From assembly GCA_945876035.1 (NCBI GenBank), contig CAMCMU010000018.1, positions 19,522 to 83,521 of the forward strand: 64,000 nucleotides of DNA, in the 5' to 3' direction. The position numbers and the translations under genes are program-made. Below, piece by piece: positions 56,564 to 64,000 of this stretch. The notes below the pieces were generated by a model that made no database searches, was not told where the DNA came from, and worked only from the letters and a program-made list of their open reading frames with translations. The first letter of the stretch is position 1, and the number at the start of each line of letters is the position of its first letter. This DNA comes from Schlesneria paludicola DSM 18645. Lineage in GTDB: Bacteria; Planctomycetota; Planctomycetia; Planctomycetales; Planctomycetaceae.

Positions 56564-57844
56564 TTAAATCAGGAGCTCATTTTCTATCAAAACATGTGAG
56601 AAGTGATGTGCCAAAGTGTCTCCAACAGCGTCCGGCGATGATCGAATCCAACGCGCGGACGGGCCCTCCTGTGGTGTCAGGGAATTGCGAGGCCCATGAT
56701 GCCACCGGCCTGTCTCGCCGGGGCGTAACAGACGCCTGAAACCGAGGCTGAGCCGTCCCATGGTCCAGCGTGCGTTGATGTCTTGAATTGGTCGCAGCTG
56801 TATCTTGCCATCTGCGGTACGGTAACGCATCGCATCAATCCCAACTGGACCAAAATACCCCATCTCTTGCAGTCGAAACGCGGTCCGTAGGGCAATCTGA
56901 ACCGCCGATTGCCAATCGTTGCTGAGCCCCGGCGTGATTCCAGCCTGCTGAGCGAAACTCGGTGATTGACCGCCCCCCCGTCTGGGGAGATTCCATTGGA
57001 CCTCGGAATTTAACGCGTGCTGTTCACCGAGATTGTCACAAGGCCGCACCAAACCGACCTCACTTCCGAACCGCGGCACGTGGCTCGATAGGGGAGAGCT
57101 CCGGCGGCTGCCGGTTGACGCAAACACACTTCCTGAATATTGTCCCCGTCCGTCAACCAGCATCGGTACGGTTTCTATCCATTGAGGTGTTCCGACAGAG
57201 GGTATCTCCATCTGGATTCCGACCTCATCAATCCGCTCGACCCAGGGCTCAAAGAAAACAACTCCATCCGTTGCCAGTCGCCGGGCTATCCAAGTTCGAG
57301 CGGCAGCTGTGATCGTCGAACCACAACCGAGCACCCGTTCGCGTGCCGACATCCCGAACTCGGCTTTGACAACCCATCGGTCTACTGGACTGAGCGACGC
57401 GATTTGGTGCTCGATTTCGGTGATCGTGGTCGCGGTCATCGCGCCCGGCAATCCCACGTCAAATTCACGTTCCAGCAGTGCCGAAATCCGGCGGGAATTG
57501 GCCTGCCTGACGGCGGCAAGCGGTGGTTGGTGATGTTGCCAACCACGTGCGACACACAGACGCCTGATGTCCTCCGTCCAACCCCAGGGGAGGCACTCGA
57601 CATCACCCGGCACCTCATCGAATGAGCTGACGGGCCGGACTCGAGGGAGCCCCTCCGCAGAGGCACGCTCAAAAAAAAACGGATCAATCGCTTTGGGGGT
57701 CCAGAGGTAATCATTGTCATTGGCGATTGCCAGCCAAGACGATGCCATCTCGGCACGAATTCGGAGCAGCTTTGCTGGCAGTATTCGTCGAGGATCGGCC
57801 AGAGCATATTCAAACTCGAAGTTGCCGAGAAACAATTTCGACAT
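56564..57844 (-). CDS. ATP-grasp-like protein of unknown function
   Basis: The 426-residue protein has an ATP-grasp-like core. RWVVKAEFGMSARERVLGCG near 155-175 looks like the glycine-rich, lysine-containing ATP-binding strand and loop. VVFFEPWVERIDEVGIQM follows, and GYFGPVGIDAMRYRTADGK with LRPIQDINARWTMGRLS resembles the metal-binding asparagine/glutamate end of the fold, except that glutamine-aspartate replaces the usual glutamate. The N-terminal part (MSKLFLGNFEFEYALADP) looks like a pre-ATP-grasp domain. Such enzymes ligate a carboxylate to an amine or thiol. It ends about 110 bases from the NuoL-like gene (converging) and begins nine bases downstream of the MFS stop region. Identity is uncertain. 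Confidence 0.6.
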   Translation of the reverse strand: MSKLFLGNFEFEYALADPRRILPAKLLRIRAEMASSWLAIANDNDYLWTPKAIDPFFFERASAEGLPRVRPVSSFDEVPGDVECLPWGWTEDIRRLCVARGWQHHQPPLAAVRQANSRRISALLEREFDVGLPGAMTATTITEIEHQIASLSPVDRWVVKAEFGMSARERVLGCGSTITAAARTWIARRLATDGVVFFEPWVERIDEVGIQMEIPSVGTPQWIETVPMLVDGRGQYSGSVFASTGSRRSSPLSSHVPRFGSEVGLVRPCDNLGEQHALNSEVQWNLPRRGGGQSPSFAQQAGITPGLSNDWQSAVQIALRTAFRLQEMGYFGPVGIDAMRYRTADGKIQLRPIQDINARWTMGRLSLGFRRLLRPGETGRWHHGPRNSLTPQEGPSARWIRSSPDAVGDTLAHHFSHVLIENELLI

Positions 57845-57853
57845 GGCGAAACG

Positions 57854-59215
57854 TTAGAGGTTTCCTAGGGATTCTGAGGACGATTTGATGCGTGGCCAGA
57901 GACAAAGGATGGCCAGCAATCCTGCGAGCGGCAAGAGGCTCGCCATCGCCATTCCGATATCGAAGCTACCCGATTGATCAATCCAACGCCCAAACAAAGG
58001 ATGCAATGGAGCCACGCAGATCCACGCCATGGCACCCAACAGTCCGCTGAGCACACCAAGGTGTTTGTTGGTGATTTCTTGAGCCAGAGAGTAGTAGCAG
58101 GGGAACAATCCTAGAGCTCCAGCACCGACCAGTAGCAGCACCGAGAGCAAGGCGGGCCCCGATGGCAACCACGGTATCAGTCCACCACACCCGACTAACA
58201 CCGTGCACACGCCGAAGACAAGCGAACGGGATCCATGAACCGTCCAGCCTCGGTGGGCCAGTAATGTCGTGACTGCGCCTGCAGACAAACAGCCGACGTC
58301 GGTCATGACGTTGAACCAAAAATTGAAGTCGAGCATGGCGGTTTCTGAATAACCGCGGCCTTGTTGCAAAAATTTGGGCAACCAGACTCTGAACAAGTGC
58401 CAACAGGAATTGATGGAGACAATGACCACCAGCAATACCAAAAACTTTCGACTAAAAACGGCACGAAGAATTGTATCGCTGGAATGGCCAATCAAGTCTG
58501 GGGCTGAAGTCCTCGTCTCCGGCAGCGATTTGGGATCAGACGCGAGATTCTCGTCAGAGGGATCGCTCTGGAAATCTCGGGCACGAACGGAGACGAGCCA
58601 GAGGATGACCCATAAGGCACCGATCGCACCGATGACTTGAAACACCGGACGCCACGCTCCGGGCTCCGTTGTCAGTGTCGATTCCATCATTCCTTGTGAG
58701 GTCGTCAAAACCTCTGAGGGAGACTTGGCCAGCATTTTCTTGATGATCAACGGCGTCACGATCGCCCCGATGGCCGTGCCACTTTGCAGAACACTGTTTC
58801 CCAATGTCCGACGATCGGGCGGAAGTAATCGCTGCGTCGTCTTCAGCGCGCAAGGCCAATGGCCGGCCTCAAACAGTCCCAAAAACAAACGGCAGGTCAG
58901 CAGTCCGGCGTAGGTCTCAACAAATCCCGTTGCAAATCCCATGGAAGACCAGAGCAGCAGAACGACAGGATACAACCATCGGACACTTGTTCGGTCCGCA
59001 ATGATTCCGAAAATGATCGATCCGGCCGCGAACGCGAGGCCGAACGCGAGTTCGAGATTGCCATATTGTTGCTCTGATATGTGGAACTCCTCTGTGATCC
59101 GTTTCGACGTATTGGAAAGCGTCTGCCGATCCATGTAGTTAATTGTGCTGGCCATCAGCAACAACCCGCAGATCCACCAAATCCAGACATTGCTGCGTGC
59201 GGTAACCGTTGCCAT
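57854..59215 (-). CDS. MFS transporter (anion:cation symporter type)
   Basis: The 453-residue protein has twelve predicted helices of the major facilitator fold. MASTINYMDRQTLSN begins helix 1. FAAGSIIFGIIADRTSVRWL is the loop after helix 2, with TGFVETYAGLLTCRLFLGLF and EAGHWPCALKTTQRLLPPDR next. A poorly conserved middle loop of about 50 residues (VRARDFQSDPSDENLASDPK) separates the halves. The N-terminal NYMDRQ pattern is typical of the ACS group, which imports organic anions such as hexuronates. The ATG at 59215 follows GAAGG. The two creatininase-family genes lie upstream on the same strand, so it may import or export their substrate. Confidence 0.88.
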   Translation of the reverse strand: MATVTARSNVWIWWICGLLLMASTINYMDRQTLSNTSKRITEEFHISEQQYGNLELAFGLAFAAGSIIFGIIADRTSVRWLYPVVLLLWSSMGFATGFVETYAGLLTCRLFLGLFEAGHWPCALKTTQRLLPPDRRTLGNSVLQSGTAIGAIVTPLIIKKMLAKSPSEVLTTSQGMMESTLTTEPGAWRPVFQVIGAIGALWVILWLVSVRARDFQSDPSDENLASDPKSLPETRTSAPDLIGHSSDTILRAVFSRKFLVLLVVIVSINSCWHLFRVWLPKFLQQGRGYSETAMLDFNFWFNVMTDVGCLSAGAVTTLLAHRGWTVHGSRSLVFGVCTVLVGCGGLIPWLPSGPALLSVLLLVGAGALGLFPCYYSLAQEITNKHLGVLSGLLGAMAWICVAPLHPLFGRWIDQSGSFDIGMAMASLLPLAGLLAILCLWPRIKSSSESLGNL

Positions 59216-59360
59216 GGATCTCAAACCTTCGTAAGTTGGGTGTCTGCTTCAAAATCAGAGAGCAAGAAATCAGCGCACTCAAGTGCAAATAACCGGAAAA
59301 TCAGCGAACGTGAAGCCCCTCGAGCGGGCCGGAGGATGACTCCCCTTTGGGGTCAGAACA

Positions 59361-60128
59361 CTAAACAGTCGGCGGAGTGTCCCACGAGATGCCATCCCAA
59401 GCGATCATCTGTTCGAGCATTCCACAGACCGAACCTGTGAAGGCTCGGAAAAGGTGCTCCCCCTTCTCCGCGGTTCCCGCCTGTGGTGATCCGATATAGC
59501 CGAGGTCGGTCAGGTCATTGGTCGTCCAAGCGCGATGCGCCGGTTCAAAAACACTACCACTTGGAATCGTTTTCAGATGTGCAATGTCTTTGACGAGGTG
59601 CGGTGCCATTTGAAGAACCATCGACGTTTCCCATTCGCAGGCATGAGAGGCCCCGGGCTGAATGAAGTCTTTTCGGCCGTCACGAGCGTTGCTCGCCTCC
59701 CAATAGTTGGCAAACAGCAGTAGTAAATCTTTGCGAGCCCGATGTCGTTGGCGGATTTCAAAAACGGCCTGCTTTCCAGGTGTCGTATTGCCTCCATGTC
59801 CATTCAACAGGACAACCCGACGAAATCCGTGCCGGAGAAGGTTCTCCATCATATCGTTCAGCAGGTCGATGTATGTCCGCGGCGCCGCCGAGAGAGTTCC
59901 CGGAAAATCAATGTGGTGCTCAGAGTTTCCCAACCACATCAATGGTGTAAAGAGAATTCGATCCTGCATGACTTCGCTGACTCGACGGACTACTTCACCG
60001 AGTAGCAGACTGTCGGTGAAGAGCGGCAAATGAGGCCCGTGTTGCTCCATCGCGGCAATCGGAATGACAACGGGAACGTCTCGCGACAATTTTTCGACAT
60101 CGGGCCAAGTCAGGTCGGCGAAGTTCAT
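59361..60128 (-). CDS. Creatininase family protein, second tandem copy
   Basis: This amidohydrolase of 255 residues has the creatininase fold. Metal ligands are expected in IPIAAMEQHGPHLPLFTDS (E28, H30, D39), the following histidine near LLNGHGGNTTP (H111), and the glutamate in HACEWETSMVLQ. These residues bind two metal ions in the family, which includes creatininase, MftE and formamide hydrolases for riboflavin or F420 precursors. Its upstream neighbour is closely similar, so this is a tandem duplicate. The ATG at 60128 is preceded by GAGGAAC; an upstream in-frame ATG at 60212 would overlap the palindrome between the two genes. Confidence 0.93.
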   Translation of the reverse strand: MNFADLTWPDVEKLSRDVPVVIPIAAMEQHGPHLPLFTDSLLLGEVVRRVSEVMQDRILFTPLMWLGNSEHHIDFPGTLSAAPRTYIDLLNDMMENLLRHGFRRVVLLNGHGGNTTPGKQAVFEIRQRHRARKDLLLLFANYWEASNARDGRKDFIQPGASHACEWETSMVLQMAPHLVKDIAHLKTIPSGSVFEPAHRAWTTNDLTDLGYIGSPQAGTAEKGEHLFRAFTGSVCGMLEQMIAWDGISWDTPPTV

Positions 60129-60195
60129 GGTCTGTTCCTCGTTAAGACAATTGTCAGGGGACACGGAAAGTCTGCGGCAGCCGTTTTCGTCAGAT

Positions 60196-60223
60196 GCAGA
60201 AGACGTGTGCACACGTCTTCTGC
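60196..60223. repeat. Perfect 28-base palindrome between tandem creatininase genes
   Basis: GCAGAAGACGTGTG is directly followed by its exact reverse complement, with no loop. It lies between the stop of the upstream copy and the start of the downstream copy. It could be an operator for a dimeric regulator or an RNA processing or attenuation hairpin; no T-run follows it in either direction. Confidence 0.8.
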
Positions 60224-60230
60224 GGGGGAA

Positions 60231-60995
60231 TCATTGCGGTGGACAGTCCCACGATTTGCCATCCCAAGCGATGACCTGTGCCAGCATCTTGGTCACTCCG
60301 CCTGAAAATACTTGAAACAAGTGCTCCCCCTTTTCGACATTCCCTGCTTGGGGCGAGCCAAGGTATCCGAGATCGCTCCGGTCATTTGTGGTCCACGCGC
60401 GATGTGCGGGTTCAAACACAGAGCCAGACGGAATCGTTTTGAGTTTTGAGATCTCTCTGACAAGATGCGGAGCAATTCTGAGGATCATGGATGTCTCCCA
60501 TTCGCACGCGTGCCACATTCCCTCTTGAACGAGGTCAGCTCGCCCTTCACGCGGATCGGCACTCTCCCAATAGGTCGCGCAGAGCAGCAACAGATCCTTC
60601 CTTGCCCGATGTTTTTGGCGGATTTCAAATACGGCCTGCTTGCCCGGAATCGAATTCCCTCCGTGCCCATTGAGCAACACGATCCGACGAAATCCGTACC
60701 TCAACAGGTTTTCGATCATCTCGTTGAGCATGTTGAGGTAAGTCCGAGGACTGGCCGACAGCGTGCCCGGAAAATCAATGTGGTGTTCCGAGTTCCCGAG
60801 CCACATCAAGGGTGTGAAGAGTACGGTTTCTTGCATCGCTCCGCTGACGCGACGAACGATTTCGCCGAGGAGCATGCTGTCCGTAAAAAGTGGCAAGTGT
60901 GGTCCGTGCTGCTCAATCGCGGCAATGGGGATCACGACGGGCATGTCGCGCGACAATCGCTCGACATCCGGCCAAGTCATATCCGTCAGATTCAT
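60231..60995 (-). CDS. Creatininase family protein, first tandem copy
   Basis: The 254-residue protein has the same metal-site layout as the downstream copy: IPIAAIEQHGPHLPLFTDS (E28, H30, D39), LLNGHGGNSIP (H111) and ACEWETSMILR (E). By eye most residues match between the copies, including FPGTLSASPRTY versus FPGTLSAAPRTY and PSGSVFEPAHRAWTTND in both. The start at 60995 is ATG with no overlap upstream. The family hydrolyses cyclic or formyl amides; with an organic-anion-type MFS transporter next to it, a catabolic role is plausible. Substrate cannot be read. Confidence 0.93.
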   Translation of the reverse strand: MNLTDMTWPDVERLSRDMPVVIPIAAIEQHGPHLPLFTDSMLLGEIVRRVSGAMQETVLFTPLMWLGNSEHHIDFPGTLSASPRTYLNMLNEMIENLLRYGFRRIVLLNGHGGNSIPGKQAVFEIRQKHRARKDLLLLCATYWESADPREGRADLVQEGMWHACEWETSMILRIAPHLVREISKLKTIPSGSVFEPAHRAWTTNDRSDLGYLGSPQAGNVEKGEHLFQVFSGGVTKMLAQVIAWDGKSWDCPPQ

Positions 60996-61502
60996 GGGTC
61001 TTGCCTTTGGAATCCAAATTTGCGACGGGGGGAGCTAGACGGCCCCCGTAAAGTTAATCAGTGCGACGACAATTCATGTCGATCTTGCGGACATTTTTCA
61101 AGCCCGATGCGACACAATATGCGATTCTCAACAAGTGTGAACGTTCCGTGGCATGGAGAGGGAGTCTCTTTTTATGGTTTCGCCAATGCCTGACGAAGGT
61201 CGGAGTCACCTGATTCGGAAGCGGCTTGTGTCGCAGAAGTTTAGTCTTGAATGATTCCGGATGACGTAGCCTAGACGCCAACGCTGCCACAGGGAGGTGA
61301 TCGGTGTGGTTGACCGGGCGGACATACTTTGTCTTGCCTGACTGAAAGGGAAGAGACAGCCGACGTTTTATGATGCTGCGGACGGATCCGTGTTTTTGCC
61401 CCGCAGCCATCGAGGATCAATCGGTCGAGACGCTGCTTTTTTAGAGAGCGGCGTGGAAAATACCAATCACCAAGTCCTTGAGGCTGCCGTAGGATTCAAT
61501 CA
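60996..61502. other. Gap without a supported gene
   Basis: About 500 bases upstream of the creatininase genes. It should hold their promoter. Frames on both strands are open but carry no recognisable domain. Confidence 0.4.
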
Positions 61503-61820
61503 TCACGGTTTGGCGCTAAGATCGCATCGGCAAACAAACTGTCCGCAACCGGGGCAACCGGAGCCATACTTTTTTCTGACCGCTGATTCCAAATCAACGC
61601 CGGCAATATTGGCCAGAGTTGCCAGCCAGGCAAGAACATCGGCAAACTCCAGTGCAAGTTCTTGGGGGGACCCGTCACGCAAGGCCGCTGACAATTCACC
61701 GACCTCCTCCATGAGCCACATGAACGTGCCATCGATTCCACGAGCCTGATCTTTGGCCCCATACATTTTCAAGATCAGTTCTTGGAGATCATGGAAGGTC
61801 AGTGATTTCTGTTCCGCCAA
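61503..61820 (-). CDS. MazG-like nucleotide pyrophosphohydrolase with Cys-rich tail
   Basis: The 105-residue protein is a single-domain MazG-like hydrolase, which removes pyrophosphate from NTPs. The metal-binding motif is MEEVGELSAAL (EExxE at 38-42), with EFADVLAWLATLANIAG (ExxD) further on. After the domain, a short tail has CPGCGQFVCRC at 89-99, a likely zinc-binding knuckle not usual in MazG. The start is TTG at 61820, preceded by GGAGGG at seven bases. The reading frame overlaps the end of the radical SAM gene by 22 bases, so the two should be translationally coupled. Confidence 0.85.
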   Translation of the reverse strand: MAEQKSLTFHDLQELILKMYGAKDQARGIDGTFMWLMEEVGELSAALRDGSPQELALEFADVLAWLATLANIAGVDLESAVRKKYGSGCPGCGQFVCRCDLSAKP

Positions 61821-62830
61821 GGCAAAGCCCTCCGAATGACCCGTCCGATTTGAGTCCAGCGACCCGCGCGAAGGGACATTAAATCGTTTTTGATTGCCGA
61901 ATTCTCGATATAGTTGGTGACCACCTTCAGCGTCTTCGTGTCCGGTGCCGAGTCGAGTGTGATGAGTTCGACGCGACGGTTCTTGTCCTTGGGCTTGTAG
62001 ATGTCAGCGTGCGTGGCACTGAACTCCTCGAACGCGCCGTCACAGGCTAGCTGCCCGAAGCGTCGCAGCGGGACACCACAGCGATGGCAGTGGAACTTCA
62101 CCTGCTTGGCAAACGCTTCGATGCTCTGCTTCCACCAACCCGCCTCGATCGGGACGCCAAGGTCGGGCCACTCCGGGTCGTCGGCGTGCAGCATGGCCTG
62201 GGCACCGGCGATCTCGCAGAAGTACCCCCGCAGCCCCTTGCCCGGCACCGTGCAGATCATCGCCGACCAGTTCTGGTTCACGTCGCAGTTGGCGATCAGT
62301 TCCCAGCGTTCGGCCTCGTTGGGCATCACGTCCATCATGGCCACGAACGGCGGCGAGTGCCGAGAGTCCTTGTCGTGCCCCTTGATCTGCTTGCGGCACT
62401 CGGGCCAGTCACGGTAGAACTCGTCATACGCATCTTGGTCCATGTGGACGTTCAGGTTGCTGACCTCGGGGTTGAACGTGATCCGAGCGAACTTGCCCTT
62501 CCCAAACAGCTTGTTGCACCACAACCCACACTGCTCCTGCGGGATATGCTGGCGGAGAACAGTGCACGACTCCTCGAACTTCGGGTGCATCGCCGGGTTG
62601 CCACCGAAGATGCCCACGACCCCGAAGTAGTCCTTCAGGCTGATCACGGCCTGCTCGAACTCCTCAGTCGAGAGGTAAACGTTTTTGCCGCCGAGGTTAC
62701 TCCCCTGCGTGCAACCGAAGCATTGCTTGTCACAGGCACGGGTGATATGGATCTGAAGGATGCCGTTACGCCAAGTGTTACGCTTCATGCTGGGAGTCAC
62801 CATCTTCGCCAGCGCGGCCTGCTCCTTCAT
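61799..62830 (-). CDS. Radical SAM protein with additional cysteine cluster
   Basis: The 343-residue enzyme has the radical SAM signature CDKQCFGC at 33-40 (CX3CX2C), preceded by the usual ILQIHITRA. A GGNPAMHPKF segment near 76-85 is typical of the SAM-binding loop. Further cysteines at 182, 193, 205, 248, 251 and 263 (FHCHRCGVPLRRFGQLAC) suggest a second iron-sulfur cluster, as in SPASM- or twitch-type proteins that modify peptides or other macromolecules. The ATG at 62830 has AAAGGAGTG upstream. Codons are richer in G/C at third positions than in most neighbours, hinting at acquisition from elsewhere. The MazG-like gene overlaps its 3' end. Substrate is unknown. Confidence 0.9.
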   Translation of the reverse strand: MKEQAALAKMVTPSMKRNTWRNGILQIHITRACDKQCFGCTQGSNLGGKNVYLSTEEFEQAVISLKDYFGVVGIFGGNPAMHPKFEESCTVLRQHIPQEQCGLWCNKLFGKGKFARITFNPEVSNLNVHMDQDAYDEFYRDWPECRKQIKGHDKDSRHSPPFVAMMDVMPNEAERWELIANCDVNQNWSAMICTVPGKGLRGYFCEIAGAQAMLHADDPEWPDLGVPIEAGWWKQSIEAFAKQVKFHCHRCGVPLRRFGQLACDGAFEEFSATHADIYKPKDKNRRVELITLDSAPDTKTLKVVTNYIENSAIKNDLMSLRAGRWTQIGRVIRRALPWRNRNH

Positions 62831-62989
62831 CTTTCACTCCTTTGAAAGGTTCGGTTATCGGCCATCGGCGTACGCCGGAGAGTCGTGATGCAGAACGCTC
62901 GTTACCGGGACATACTTCCAGTGCCGAGCATGATCCCGTTAGGGCATGAACGTCATCGAGTACAACCGCAGCACGCAGGTTGACTTCTC

Positions 62990-63021
62990 ATGGTACACCC
63001 ACGGTTTGCACGTTGTACCAT
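62990..63021. promoter_or_regulatory. Inverted repeat in the region upstream of the radical SAM gene
   Basis: ATGGTACA at 62990-62997 and TGTACCAT at 63014-63021 are exact inverted repeats with 16 bases between them. They lie 160 bases upstream of the radical SAM start and 70 bases before the IS1380 end. An operator for a dimeric repressor is possible but not shown. Confidence 0.45.
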
Positions 63022-63089
63022 AGGGCGTCAATGTAAGGGAAGTCGGCGAAGGACGAATCGACGATATGTTGAGCTGTCTGCCAGCGAAT

Positions 63090-63109
63090 CCTAACCCGGA
63101 TTATTCATG
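63090..63109 (+). repeat. Probable left terminal repeat of an IS1380 element
   Basis: CCTAACCCGGATTATTCATG begins just upstream of the transposase gene and resembles the ends of IS1380-family elements. The other end is beyond the window, so this rests on recall of the family. Confidence 0.5.
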
Positions 63110-63186
63110 CGACCCCAATGAAACGGCCCCCTTTGGCGTAGAAGGCGTTGTGACATCAGCACTTCAACGCCGCAGGGAGGCCGGGG

Positions 63187-64000
63187 ATGAGTTTACAGGG
63201 TGTGTTGCCGTTTGTCCTCGATTTCTCGGCGGAGCGGCCGATCGAAGTCGAGGTGTCTCAGGCGCAGTTGACGGGCGAGGCGGGGCTGTTGCCGATCCGG
63301 CAGTTTGATGAGGCGATTCGATTGACTGCGCGGTTCGGGGCGGCATTGTGGGACGCGCGCGGGGGCGAGGTGTTGCACTCGAACCTGTCGATGGTCCGTC
63401 AGCGGATCTATGGCATTCTGGCCGACTACGAGGACCAGAACGATCACGACACTCTCCGCAGCGACCCGGCGTTCAAGCGGGTGTGTGACCGCCTGCCGAA
63501 CGGGATCGATCTGGCCAGTCAACCGACACTGTCGCGGTTTGAGAACGCCGTCTCGATCGCTGATCTCAGGCGATTGCGTGACGCACTGTGCGACGAGTTT
63601 CTGGACGCCTTCACCGTGCCGCCGGCGCGCATCACGCTCGACATGGACGCCTTCGACGATCCCGCACATGGTCGGCAGCAGTTGATCTTCTTTCACGGCT
63701 TCTACGAGCAGTACCAGTACCTGCCGATCGCAATGACGTGCGCCGAGACCGACAGGGTTGCGCTGGTCGGTCTGCGTCACGGCACGTGTGCGGCGACGCT
63801 CGGAGCCGACGCTGATCTGCGGTATCTCGCGCGGCGCATTCGCGAGCGGTTCCCCGATGTCGAGATCATCGTGCGTGCCGACAGCGCCTTCGGCGTACCG
63901 CTGATGTACGACGTGTGCGAGGAACTGCGGCTCACGCACACCTTCGGCCTAGCGATGAATCCCCGCTTGAAAGCCGCCAGCGCCGACCTACTGGCGCAGG
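63187..64000 (+). CDS. IS1380-family transposase, N-terminal part (runs off the window)
   Basis: From the ATG at 63187 the frame stays open to the end of the window. The beginning is LQGVLPFVLDFSAERPIEVE, and the core includes LTGEAGLLPIRQFDEAIRLT and NGIDLASQPTLSRFENAVS. The catalytic segment ARITLDMDAFDDPAHGRQQL contains the first aspartates of the DDE site, followed by FFHGFYEQYQYLPI and VEIIVRADSAFGVPLMYDVC with a second aspartate. This matches the IS1380 family (DDE group). The C-terminus and final glutamate lie outside. The gene begins a mobile element next to the radical SAM/MazG pair. Confidence 0.9.
   Translation, partial: MSLQGVLPFVLDFSAERPIEVEVSQAQLTGEAGLLPIRQFDEAIRLTARFGAALWDARGGEVLHSNLSMVRQRIYGILADYEDQNDHDTLRSDPAFKRVCDRLPNGIDLASQPTLSRFENAVSIADLRRLRDALCDEFLDAFTVPPARITLDMDAFDDPAHGRQQLIFFHGFYEQYQYLPIAMTCAETDRVALVGLRHGTCAATLGADADLRYLARRIRERFPDVEIIVRADSAFGVPLMYDVCEELRLTHTFGLAMNPRLKAASADLLAQ

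Overview
The window looks like a chromosomal segment from a planctomycete, probably Planctomycetaceae or a relative, at roughly 50-55 % GC by eye. The evidence is a Tat-exported DUF1501 protein, a secreted beta-barrel protein and a lipoprotein of planctomycete type, signal-peptide proteins of unknown function, integrase remnants of planctomycete style, and widely spaced genes on both strands with long gaps. There are no rRNA genes and no CRISPR array. Two tRNA genes are present: Asp-GTC and Val-TAC.

Layout. 0-10.6 kb: a dead integrase, a DegT-type sugar aminotransferase diverging from a CapD/PglF-type nucleotide-sugar dehydratase, a DUF1501 protein, a class V aminotransferase, a truncated GlmU-like uridylyltransferase and an outer-membrane barrel. 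11-14.8 kb: a long isoleucyl-tRNA synthetase with altered signature motifs. 14.8-20.4 kb: a decayed region with tRNA-Asp, an integrase corpse at its 3' end, a broken glycosyltransferase, one intact methyltransferase and a kinase fragment. 20.4-23.1 kb: an enolase-superfamily dehydratase followed by an MFS transporter. 23.2-29.5 kb: a chimeric transposase scrap, a SirB1/TPR protein, a secreted protein, MscL, a TPR protein and two paralogous membrane-anchored proteins. 30-33 kb: tRNA-Val, a second integrase corpse, a small membrane protein and a chimeric IS3 remnant.

33-43.8 kb: a secreted CxxCH protein, a polytopic membrane protein, PurH, a double-FKBP lipoprotein, a sugar isomerase, SufU, SufS and a MocR-like aminotransferase. 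44-53 kb: arginine decarboxylase, a MacB-like export operon (adaptor, ATPase, two permeases) and a lipoprotein. 53.7-56.5 kb: a tightly coupled three-gene cluster resembling NuoJ, NuoK and NuoL but lacking residues expected for proton translocation. 56.6-61 kb: an ATP-grasp-like protein, then on the minus strand two tandem creatininase-family hydrolases and an MFS transporter. 61.5-64 kb: a radical SAM enzyme overlapping a MazG-like gene, then an IS1380 transposase that runs off the window.

The strongest candidates for something undescribed are the degenerate complex-I-like cluster, the GVHH/PMHKS isoleucyl-tRNA synthetase, and the radical SAM/MazG pair with its nearby inverted repeat. The window also records repeated gene decay: three inactivated tyrosine recombinases (two directly downstream of tRNA genes), truncations, and chimeric transposases. 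All functional calls come from reading motifs and protein character by eye; no database search was run.
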